Origin: an uncultured Collinsella sp.
Lineage (GTDB): Bacteria > Actinomycetota > Coriobacteriia > Coriobacteriales > Coriobacteriaceae
Length of the DNA: 5,507 nucleotides
NCBI GenBank assembly: GCA_902474645.1
Contig: CABRWN010000141.1
Span: 1 to 5,507 of the forward strand
Direction: 5' to 3'
Positions within the stretch are counted from its first letter, which is position 1. The number at the start of each line of letters is the position of its first letter. Made by a program: the position numbers and the translations under genes. The notes under the pieces were generated by a model. The model did no database searches, was not told where the DNA came from, and saw only the letters and a program-made list of their open reading frames with translations. Positions 1-5,507 of the stretch are shown one piece after another.

Positions 1-1338
1 GGCAAAAATCTCGACCATCGTAGTGTCTGAAAGCACGCGCAGGTCGTGAAGCCCACCGAGCTTGATCGACCTCTGGTCGCGCCCATAGCCTTCGCCACCC
101 ATATCAAGGGTAAGCATCCCGTCTGCATAGCGCACAAAGACACCCTTGCGGATTTCGAGCTCGACCATCTTGGCGCCCTCACAGGAAACCACGACATCAA
201 ACAGGCGTCCCGGCTCCTCGACGGTCTCTTCGCCTACAGCACGAACGCAGCCGCCGCGCATCCTCTCAATCTCGTGCGCCGGCTGCTGGCAGAGCTTACC
301 ATCGCGCATGCTCAGCTCTCGCGGCACCGTCAACGCGCACTGCCACCCGCGCGCCACCGTCGGGTTTTCTGCTGTCGCGTCGGGGCAACCCGACCATCCG
401 ATCATCAAACGCCGGCCTGCAGCATCCTCAAAGGACTGCGGAGCATAGAAATCAAAACCGGCATCGACCATCGGGGGCATGCCCTGCCCGACGATTTTAA
501 AGCTCGGCGCCTCCCAATCGGCCTCGATGGGGAACCACACGCACTGATGCGGATTGCGGTAACGCCAACCATCGGCAGGCACACCCTGCGGACAGCAAAC
601 GAGAACAAGCTCGCCATCGAGTTCAAACAGATCGGGGCACTCCCACATAAAGCCAAACTTCTCGCCCAACTCAATGCTCGTCGCATAGCTCCAGTCCTCA
701 AGATTGCGCGAGGTATAGACAAGCACGCAGCCACGGTCGTCTTTCGTACGAGCGCCCAGAACCATGTAGTAGATACCATCGTGCTCAAGGATCTTGGGGT
801 CGCGCACGTGCGTACCGATATCGTCGGGGTAATCGGCCGGTCCAACAGCTATGCACTTCTCGCCCAATTCATCGGGATTCTCGGCAACCATATGAATCTG
901 GTTTTGCTCACGGCCCGTCAACACGTAGTCGTAATCATCGCGGTCAAAATGCTTGACGTTGCCGGTATAGAAGTAGTGAATCTTGCCATCACGTACAAAG
1001 GCAGAACCAGAATACGCTCCGTTCGAATCCAAATCGGAATCGGGGAACAGCGCTGGGCCGTGATTCTCGTACGTCACAAAATCCTTTGTCGTCAGATGGT
1101 TCCAAAGCACTGGACCGCCATGCGCAGCATCGAACGGATCGTATTGATGATAGATGTGATATATATCACCAATCTGCACCAAACCGTTGGGGTCATTGAG
1201 CCAGCCAAGCTCAGGCTCCACATGGAACAGAAGCCTATCGGGGTCGGACGCGATGCGAGCCGCCGTCTCATCCTGTCCAGCTCGCCACTGCTCATAGTCC
1301 GCACGCATCACCTTGTTTTTTTGATTTAACATCGCCAT
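1..1338 (-). CDS. scrB: GH32 sucrose-6-phosphate hydrolase (beta-fructofuranosidase), 3' end cut by window
   Basis: Cytoplasmic invertase-type enzyme, predicted to hydrolyse sucrose-6-phosphate from the PTS to glucose-6-phosphate and fructose. The frame is open from ATG 1338 to base 1, giving 446 residues without a stop; family members are usually about 470-500 aa, so only the C-terminal tail is missing. The three GH32 catalytic motifs are intact: LNDPNG with nucleophile Asp49, VRDPKI with stabilising Asp180, and WECPDLF with acid/base Glu233. SGSAFV is also present, and the last visible residues (LSDTTMVEIFA) match the C-terminal beta-sandwich motif of the family. There is no signal peptide. 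The start is ambiguous: ATG 1338 and in-frame ATG 1332 both follow a GAGAAAG ribosome site at 1342-1348, whose spacing fits the second slightly better. It lies about 95 bp downstream of the permease gene and is likely co-transcribed. The family call is firm. Sucrose-6-phosphate as substrate is inferred from the PTS neighbour; sucrose or short fructo-oligosaccharides are alternatives. Confidence 0.93.
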   Translation of the reverse strand, partial: MAMLNQKNKVMRADYEQWRAGQDETAARIASDPDRLLFHVEPELGWLNDPNGLVQIGDIYHIYHQYDPFDAAHGGPVLWNHLTTKDFVTYENHGPALFPDSDLDSNGAYSGSAFVRDGKIHYFYTGNVKHFDRDDYDYVLTGREQNQIHMVAENPDELGEKCIAVGPADYPDDIGTHVRDPKILEHDGIYYMVLGARTKDDRGCVLVYTSRNLEDWSYATSIELGEKFGFMWECPDLFELDGELVLVCCPQGVPADGWRYRNPHQCVWFPIEADWEAPSFKIVGQGMPPMVDAGFDFYAPQSFEDAAGRRLMIGWSGCPDATAENPTVARGWQCALTVPRELSMRDGKLCQQPAHEIERMRGGCVRAVGEETVEEPGRLFDVVVSCEGAKMVELEIRKGVFVRYADGMLTLDMGGEGYGRDQRSIKLGGLHDLRVLSDTTMVEIFA

Positions 1339-1356
1339 TGACTTTCTCGTCTATAG

Positions 1357-1394
1357 GGAAGGACGCTCGACTCACACGAGTCGAACGCCCTTCC
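1357..1394 (-). other. Intercistronic RNA hairpin between permease and hydrolase genes
   Basis: In the minus-strand transcript, GGAAGGGCGTTCGACTC (1394-1378) and GAGTCGAGCGTCCTTCC (1373-1357) pair over 17 positions around a 4-nt GTGT loop. Fifteen pairs are Watson-Crick and two are G-U wobbles. It starts about 40 nt after the permease stop and ends 18 nt before the first possible start of the hydrolase gene. What follows is CTATAGACG, not a U-run, so it is not a textbook intrinsic terminator. An mRNA-stabilising or processing hairpin, or a partial terminator that lowers downstream expression, fits better. The structure is seen directly; the role is inferred. Confidence 0.75.
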
Positions 1395-1433
1395 TCAAAT
1401 GGACTTATCCTCAGATTACACTGAACGGCTCAA

Positions 1434-2885
1434 CTAGAAGCTAACGTCGAAGCCAGCGCCAGCGCCCTCTTCATCGGTGGTCGGCACGCCCTTTGCCTTG
1501 TTGTAGGCAAAGATCAAGACGATCGGCACGATAAAGGCGATGAGATTGCCAGCCACATACCACACGAGGGTCTCGGGCGTGACGATGAGCAGGCCAAGCA
1601 CGCCGGTCAGACCCTGACCGATAGCGCGCACCTCAAAGAGCTTGACGAAGGCACCGCCGCAGCCTGCACCGATGCATGCGCAGATGAACGGAATGATCGA
1701 ATAGCGCATGTTTGCAGCAAAGATAGCGGGCTCGGAGATTCCGACCAGCGTCGGGATAAAGGACGACATGCAGATGTTGCGCTCTTTGGAATGCTTCTTG
1801 TGAATGAGGTACATGCCGATGGCGCCGCCGCCCTGGGCGATGATGGAAACCGACCAGATTGCCTGGATGTAGTTGAAGCCAGTCGTGGCAACGAGGTTTG
1901 CCTCGATACCCTGGATGAACTGATGCGTACCGGTAACGACGAGCGGCTGCAGGAATGCGGCAAAAACAAAGGCACCGAAGACGCCCATCCTGTTGTACAG
2001 GATATCGATTACGCCGGCAAGGACGTCGCCGATTAGGTTACCGAGCGGGCCGAACACGGTGAACAGGGCGACGTTAGCAAGAATCAGGGTAACGGTCGGA
2101 ACAAAGACGAACGAAACGACCTCGGGAATGTACTTCTGGGCAATCTTCTCGACCTTGGCCATAAACCAGGCAGTCAGGATTGCAGGGAACACGCCGCCCT
2201 GGAAAGCAACCATGGGAATGGAGAGCGGACCAAAGTTCCAGTACTCAGCACCCGTCGGGTCCATAACGAACGTGTTGCGGTTCATAAGGCTCGGGTGAAC
2301 CATGACGATACCGACGAGGATGCCCAGAATCGGGTTACCGCCAAAACGCTTCACCGCGCTGTACATAACCAGGACAGGCAGGTAGTCAAACGTGGTGGCG
2401 ATAATGGCAAAGAAGCTTGCGAGGTTCTTGAGGAACTCGCTGTGATCGGCAAGGCTGCCCTCCATGCCAAAGAGGCCGTTGGCAACGATCAGCGACTTAA
2501 GGCCGATGATGATAGCGGCGCCGACGAAGGCGGGAATGATGGGGATAAAGATGTCCGAGAATACCTTGAGGACCGAGAAGAACTTGCCCTTCTTGTCCGC
2601 CTCGGCGCCCTTGACCTCGGAAGCGCTGATCTCCTTAACGCCCGTCAGAGCCATAAACTCATCGTAGACCTTGTTGACGGTACCGGTACCGAAGATAATC
2701 ATGAGCTGGCCGCTGTTGTACAGCACGCCCTTGACGCCATCGATGTTCTCGAGCTCGGCCTTGTTGTACTTGCTCGTATCCTTGAGCACCAGACGCAGAC
2801 GCGTAACGCAATGCGTGGCGTCCTCGATGTTCTCCAAACCGCCGACGTTATCGACGACTTGCTGAGACACTACTTTGTAGTCCAT
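1434..2885 (-). CDS. scrA: PTS EIIBC permease, sucrose-type (glucose superfamily)
   Basis: Membrane permease that imports a sugar while phosphorylating it. The 483-residue protein has an N-terminal EIIB domain (about 1-80) with the phosphorylation site motif THCVTRLRL, active Cys26, and FGTGTVNKVY at 65-74 as in sucrose/trehalose-type EIIB. A charged linker (about 83-101) leads to the EIIC domain (about 103-463), with roughly ten hydrophobic segments and the conserved motifs GTHQFIQGIEANL (319-331) and GISEPAIFAANMR (382-394). The tail is short and acidic-glycine rich. No EIIA domain is fused, so a separate EIIA is needed. The start chosen is ATG 2885 (MDYKVV), with GGAGAGG six to eight bases upstream; ATG 2897 in the same frame would add four residues but has its AAGGA directly against the codon. 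It follows the GH32-like gene after 45 bp. Sucrose specificity is inferred from resemblance to ScrA/SacP and the GH32 and LacI neighbours; trehalose or another glucoside is less likely. Confidence 0.92.
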   Translation of the reverse strand: MDYKVVSQQVVDNVGGLENIEDATHCVTRLRLVLKDTSKYNKAELENIDGVKGVLYNSGQLMIIFGTGTVNKVYDEFMALTGVKEISASEVKGAEADKKGKFFSVLKVFSDIFIPIIPAFVGAAIIIGLKSLIVANGLFGMEGSLADHSEFLKNLASFFAIIATTFDYLPVLVMYSAVKRFGGNPILGILVGIVMVHPSLMNRNTFVMDPTGAEYWNFGPLSIPMVAFQGGVFPAILTAWFMAKVEKIAQKYIPEVVSFVFVPTVTLILANVALFTVFGPLGNLIGDVLAGVIDILYNRMGVFGAFVFAAFLQPLVVTGTHQFIQGIEANLVATTGFNYIQAIWSVSIIAQGGGAIGMYLIHKKHSKERNICMSSFIPTLVGISEPAIFAANMRYSIIPFICACIGAGCGGAFVKLFEVRAIGQGLTGVLGLLIVTPETLVWYVAGNLIAFIVPIVLIFAYNKAKGVPTTDEEGAGAGFDVSF

Positions 2886-2888
2886 GTT

Positions 2889-2895
2889 CCTCTCC
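2889..2895 (-). promoter_or_regulatory. Ribosome binding site deciding the permease start
   Basis: GGAGAGG on the minus strand lies three bases before ATG 2885, with its GGAG core six bases away. It lies inside the four extra codons that the upstream ATG 2897 would add, which favours 2885 as the real start. Confidence 0.7.
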
Positions 2896-2930
2896 ATTCC
2901 TTTACGAAATCATAAGACGTTTTGATGCCA

Positions 2931-4313
2931 TTACAGAGACGCGATCGTTGCATTTGCGCACTTGAGCGTACCGTCGGTGACCGTCAGCGCCACACCCTGG
3001 CCCTGCTTATTGCAGAAGCGCGCGTTAAGCGCAACATCATCGACAAAGATGGTCGCGATATCGTCGTCAACGACCAGGCGCACATGATGAGTGCCCTCGC
3101 CCTTAAAGAACAACGGACGCTCGAGGCCCATGTTGTTGACCTGGAACCACGGATACTGGGGGGCCGCCGTAAACTCGAGCTTGCCCTCACGCAGGTTGGC
3201 GCGGAACTCATAGGCAAGACCGGACTCGGCGTCCTCGGCAAGCTTCACCGAGAAGCCGGCAGCGTCACCGGCGAGCTCAATGTCGGCATCGAGCATATAG
3301 GTGGAACCGGCATCCGCGGCGAGCACCTGCTCGACCTTGCCCGACTCGCAGGAAAGCTCAAAGGCCTCGACTGCCTTAGCCTCGCCAAAGGCGCCAAGCA
3401 TGCTGTCGGGGAGCTTGGTGCCGAGCGTTCCGTCAGCACGCTGAACGATCTCGAGAGGCATAAAGGTGCCACCCCACAGGTAAGAGCTGGGGTCACCGCC
3501 CTCGTCACGCGTAGGAACCCAACCAAAGAGAACGCGGCGCTCGCCATCAAATGCGGTACGCGCGGCATAGTACGCGCGGCCATCGAAGGAATCGTCCGCA
3601 GGAGTGATCCAAGGACCGTTGATAGAGCGAGACATGCGGTAACGGGTCTTGTTGCCATCACTGTACTCGGAGAACACCAGATACCACCAGTCGCCCATCT
3701 TAAAGAGATCAGGCATCTCGAACATGGTGTACAGGCCCGGATTCCACCAGTCGCCCTGGAACTCCCAGGTATCCAGGTCCTTGGAGGTGAACTTGACCAG
3801 ACGACCGGTCATCAGACGCTTGTCCTCGCCCACACGCGTGCCGAGGATGAGCATGTACTCTTCGTTCTCCTCATCCCAAAGCACAAAGGGATCGCGCCAG
3901 TTGCGGTCATCGTAACCCTCCTGGGGCGGAAGCAGCGTCTCGGCGATGTTCTTCTCCCACTTGACGGCGTCGTCACTCGTTGCGTGAAGAAGAACCTGCT
4001 TCATCAAGCGTGCCTTGACCTTATCGCGATTGCAACCAGTGTAGAGCGCATGGTACTTGTCGCCCACCTTAAACACCGTGCCGGCATAAACATACTGGTC
4101 GACTTCCTCGTCGCCGCCACGCTCAAGGCTCTCGCCAAAGTCTTTGTAATTGACGAAGTCCTTGGTTGTCGCGAGTGCCCAGCCAAACGGCTCTCCGAAA
4201 GGTCCGGGGTTTCGCGTGTCACGCTGATGATAGAGATAGAACGTGCCGTCCTCGCCGTACGGCATGATGTCGCCTACCCAAATTCCCTCAGGCTGGTAAT
4301 ACACCTTGTGCAT
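2931..4313 (-). CDS. Non-canonical GH32-like beta-fructosidase
   Basis: A 460-residue protein with no signal peptide, predicted to be a cytoplasmic glycoside hydrolase of the five-bladed beta-propeller GH32 type. The catalytic positions can be matched but the motifs are altered: the N-terminal WMNDPNG block is replaced by WVGDIMPY (candidate nucleophile Asp15), the stabiliser motif is NWRDPF (Asp141), and the acid/base block reads FEMPDLF (Glu199) instead of WECPDLF. Other blocks are FYLYHQRD (25-32), FGWALATT (43-50), YAGTVF (76-81) and DGRAYYAART (244-253). Residues from about 315 to 460 look like the beta-sandwich, ending with VDDDIATIFVDDVAL, which echoes the VDxSxxEVF region of GH32. The start ATG 4313 has AAGGA eight bases upstream. 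It is the first gene after the operator-controlled promoter and is followed closely by the permease. Its substrate is unknown: a fructoside or sugar phosphate other than sucrose-6-phosphate is a reasonable guess. Some annotation systems may place it as GH43-like, which shares the fold. Confidence 0.85.
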   Translation of the reverse strand: MHKVYYQPEGIWVGDIMPYGEDGTFYLYHQRDTRNPGPFGEPFGWALATTKDFVNYKDFGESLERGGDEEVDQYVYAGTVFKVGDKYHALYTGCNRDKVKARLMKQVLLHATSDDAVKWEKNIAETLLPPQEGYDDRNWRDPFVLWDEENEEYMLILGTRVGEDKRLMTGRLVKFTSKDLDTWEFQGDWWNPGLYTMFEMPDLFKMGDWWYLVFSEYSDGNKTRYRMSRSINGPWITPADDSFDGRAYYAARTAFDGERRVLFGWVPTRDEGGDPSSYLWGGTFMPLEIVQRADGTLGTKLPDSMLGAFGEAKAVEAFELSCESGKVEQVLAADAGSTYMLDADIELAGDAAGFSVKLAEDAESGLAYEFRANLREGKLEFTAAPQYPWFQVNNMGLERPLFFKGEGTHHVRLVVDDDIATIFVDDVALNARFCNKQGQGVALTVTDGTLKCANATIASL

Positions 4314-4321
4314 CCGAGACT

Positions 4322-4326
4322 TCCTT
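4322..4326 (-). promoter_or_regulatory. Ribosome binding site of the GH32-like gene
   Basis: AAGGA on the minus strand, within GAGAAAGGAAG, stands eight bases before ATG 4313. This is good spacing and supports that start. Confidence 0.7.
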
Positions 4327-4356
4327 TCTCACGAGATACTAACTCGGTACAACTGC

Positions 4357-4385
4357 AAGATATGTCAATCGTTTTCATATGTCAA
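4357..4385 (-). promoter_or_regulatory. Promoter of the sugar operon
   Basis: A perfect -35 box TTGACA (4385-4380) is followed by a 17-bp spacer and a -10 box TATCTT (4362-4357, four of six matches to TATAAT), reading towards the GH32-like gene. Transcription would start near 4350, leaving a leader of about 37 bases. The -35 box is part of operator 2, and operator 1 fills most of the spacer, so bound repressor should block RNA polymerase directly. The motif match is seen; activity is inferred. Confidence 0.75.
4363..4377. promoter_or_regulatory. LacI-type operator 1
   Basis: TGTCAATCGTTTTCA on the plus strand has a semi-palindromic form with the central CG typical of LacI/ScrR-family sites. 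It differs from operator 2 at one base of 15 and lies 17 bp from it, in the same orientation, inside the promoter spacer. The likely ligand is the repressor encoded just upstream. Confidence 0.75.
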
Positions 4386-4394
4386 ACGTTTTCA
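4380..4394. promoter_or_regulatory. LacI-type operator 2
   Basis: TGTCAAACGTTTTCA on the plus strand contains the core AAACGTTT and the outer bases TG and CA. The complement of its TGTCAA half is the -35 box TTGACA of the operon promoter. With operator 1 it forms a tandem pair with 17-bp centre spacing, a little over one and a half helical turns. Confidence 0.78.
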
Positions 4395-4426
4395 CACCAA
4401 TACGTCTTTTCGCAGTTCCAGTCGTC

Positions 4427-4441
4427 GGCAAACGGTTGACA
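4427..4441. promoter_or_regulatory. Possible third, diverged LacI-type operator (inverted)
   Basis: The minus strand reads TGTCAACCGTTTGCC, matching operators 1 and 2 in TGTCAA, CG and TTT but not at the last CA. It is in opposite orientation, with its CG 46 bp from that of operator 2, and lies in the 3' flank of the repressor gene. It could be an auxiliary site for looping or autoregulation. Binding is a guess. Confidence 0.45.
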
Positions 4442-4497
4442 TATGCCGGCGAACGGTCATCAGAGGTGTTTGAGGGATTCTTTTGGCACGGGATGAA

Positions 4498-5507
4498 CTA
4501 CGCGGTTTTGCCCTCAATGAGTTCAACGGGGAGCTTGATATTCGATTCGGGCTTTTCACCGTTAACAAGAGCGATGATGGATTGCGCCGCGAGCTCACCG
4601 ATGCGATCGATATCTTGGCGTACGGTTGTTAAGTCAGGCATAAACGTCATGGTGCGGCGGGCACCATCCGCGCCCACGACCTTAATATCGTCCGGAGCAC
4701 TCAAGCCGCGCTGCTTCATCACGTTGAGGCAGATGGCCGCCATCGTGTCGTCTCCCGCAAAGATGCCGTCAATATCGGGGTTCTCATCGAGAATCTTTGC
4801 AACGACCGCACTCTTTTCGTCGTCGGACTTAACGAACTCGACCTCACGGACAAGCGCGGGCAAACCAGCCTGCTCCACAACATCGTGGTAGGCATCGGTA
4901 CGCTTATTGGCAGGCATACGCATACGGCTATTGTTGCGCAGGCACAAGATGCGCGAACACCCGTCATCGATCAGGCGACGCGTGGCAAGTTCGCCGATGC
5001 TATAGCTGTCGCTCGCAATCTGAACAGAGGCTTCGCCAAGGTCGCAGTCGATACCAACCAGACTCAAGCCCATCTCGGCATACGCCTCGGCACCGATATT
5101 AAGCGAGTTGACGATGACGCCATCAACCATATTGCGTCGAAGCATGTCGATATAAGAGCGCTCAAGCTCGGGTCGATTGGCGCTATTGCACAGCAGCATC
5201 TTAAAACCGTTTTCGGCCAGGGTATGCTCAATGACTTGAACCACTTGGGCATGAAACGGACTGCTGACATAGGGGACGATCATACCGATAAGATTCAGGC
5301 GACCGTTGAGCATGGCACGAGCGATATCGTTGGGCGTATAGTTGATGCGCTTCATCGCGGCATGGACCTTATCGCGGGTCTCTTGGCTAATATAGCCACG
5401 ATTATTAAGCACACGAGATACCGTAGTAGGCGAAACCCCCGCCACCGCCGCAACTTCCTTGATGCCAGGCTTAGCCGTATCCTTAGAACGAGCACTCTCG
5501 CGAGCCA
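4498..5507 (-). CDS. scrR: LacI-family sugar repressor (ScrR-like), start codon at window edge
   Basis: DNA-binding repressor of the LacI/GalR family, predicted to control the downstream fructoside operon. The frame is open from the TAG at 4498-4500 to the window edge. The last two bases in frame are TG, so an ATG whose first base lies just outside is likely, giving MARESARSKD and a 336-residue protein, the usual family length. A GTG at 5445 is not a credible start because it falls inside the helix-turn-helix. With that numbering the HTH spans about 16-36 (IKEVAAVAGVSPTTVSRVLNN), then a hinge region near 59-70 (PNDIARAMLNGR), then a periplasmic-binding-like effector domain with IGMIVP, VDGVIVN, GIDCD, and DGIFAGDDTMA. 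The stop is followed by 184 bp to the next gene, which hold two strong operator copies. The effector is unknown; sucrose-6-phosphate or a related sugar phosphate is inferred from the neighbours. Its own promoter is outside the window. Confidence 0.93.
   Translation of the reverse strand, partial: ARESARSKDTAKPGIKEVAAVAGVSPTTVSRVLNNRGYISQETRDKVHAAMKRINYTPNDIARAMLNGRLNLIGMIVPYVSSPFHAQVVQVIEHTLAENGFKMLLCNSANRPELERSYIDMLRRNMVDGVIVNSLNIGAEAYAEMGLSLVGIDCDLGEASVQIASDSYSIGELATRRLIDDGCSRILCLRNNSRMRMPANKRTDAYHDVVEQAGLPALVREVEFVKSDDEKSAVVAKILDENPDIDGIFAGDDTMAAICLNVMKQRGLSAPDDIKVVGADGARRTMTFMPDLTTVRQDIDRIGELAAQSIIALVNGEKPESNIKLPVELIEGKTA

Noticed and set aside
46..1329. A 427-codon open frame on the plus strand, antisense to the canonical GH32 gene
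   Set aside because: The minus strand holds all three GH32 catalytic motifs in one uninterrupted frame. The plus-strand product shows no known motif and is a shadow of the codon bias.
1357..1394. Intrinsic terminator of the permease gene
   Set aside because: The stem is strong, but no U-run follows on either strand, so it is reported as an RNA hairpin of uncertain role.
2295..2915. A 206-codon plus-strand frame antisense to the EIIB-EIIC region
   Set aside because: Composition is that of a complemented membrane protein gene, rich in Asp, Val and His, without any recognisable fold; the sense gene is certain.
4380..4394. A CcpA-type cre site
   Set aside because: The core resembles cre, but the outer TG and CA are spaced for a 15-bp site instead of the 14-bp cre pattern, and the tandem copy beside the local LacI gene points to that repressor.
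2922..4439. A 505-codon open frame on the plus strand, antisense to the GH32-like gene
   Set aside because: It mirrors a gene with clear family motifs, has no recognisable domain, and ends within the operator region. Long antisense frames are expected where the sense gene avoids TTA, CTA and TCA codons.
4436..4441. Plus-strand TTGACA as the -35 box of a divergent promoter
   Set aside because: No acceptable -10 box follows at 16-18 bp, and transcription would run antisense into the repressor gene. The hexamer is better explained as part of the third operator-like site.

Overview
The window carries four genes, all read from the minus strand, that form one sugar-uptake and hydrolysis locus of the sucrose/fructoside type. 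In transcription order (right to left) they are: a LacI-family repressor (reaching the right edge of the window to 4498), a non-canonical GH32-like beta-fructosidase (4313-2931), a PTS permease with fused EIIB and EIIC domains of the glucose/sucrose class (2885-1434), and a canonical GH32 sucrose-6-phosphate hydrolase (1338 to the left edge, missing its C-terminal end). No RNA genes, mobile elements, CRISPR arrays or phage genes are visible.

The organism is probably a gut or other host-associated Gram-positive bacterium. Moderately high GC, codon choice rich in GCC, AAG and GAC, and the style of the proteins suggest a Coriobacteriia member such as Collinsella. This is an impression from the sequence; no search was run.

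The main regulatory region is the 184 bp between the repressor and the GH32-like gene. It holds a good sigma-70-type promoter (TTGACA, 17 bp, TATCTT) overlapped by two near-identical 15-bp LacI-type operators. The -35 box is itself half of one operator, and the other operator fills the spacer. A third, more diverged copy in inverted orientation, and perhaps a fourth, lie upstream towards the repressor gene. The simplest model is that the repressor shuts off the three metabolic genes until a phosphorylated sugar releases it.

Proposed working of the locus (inference): the EIIBC permease imports and phosphorylates sucrose or a related fructoside, using an EIIA encoded elsewhere. The canonical GH32 enzyme then splits the sugar phosphate in the cytoplasm. 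The GH32-like enzyme, encoded first, probably handles a different fructoside; its substrate cannot be read from the sequence. A 17-bp hairpin without a U-tract lies between the permease and hydrolase genes. Both of its non-Watson-Crick pairs become G-U wobbles only in the sense mRNA, which points to a role as an RNA element in the operon transcript.
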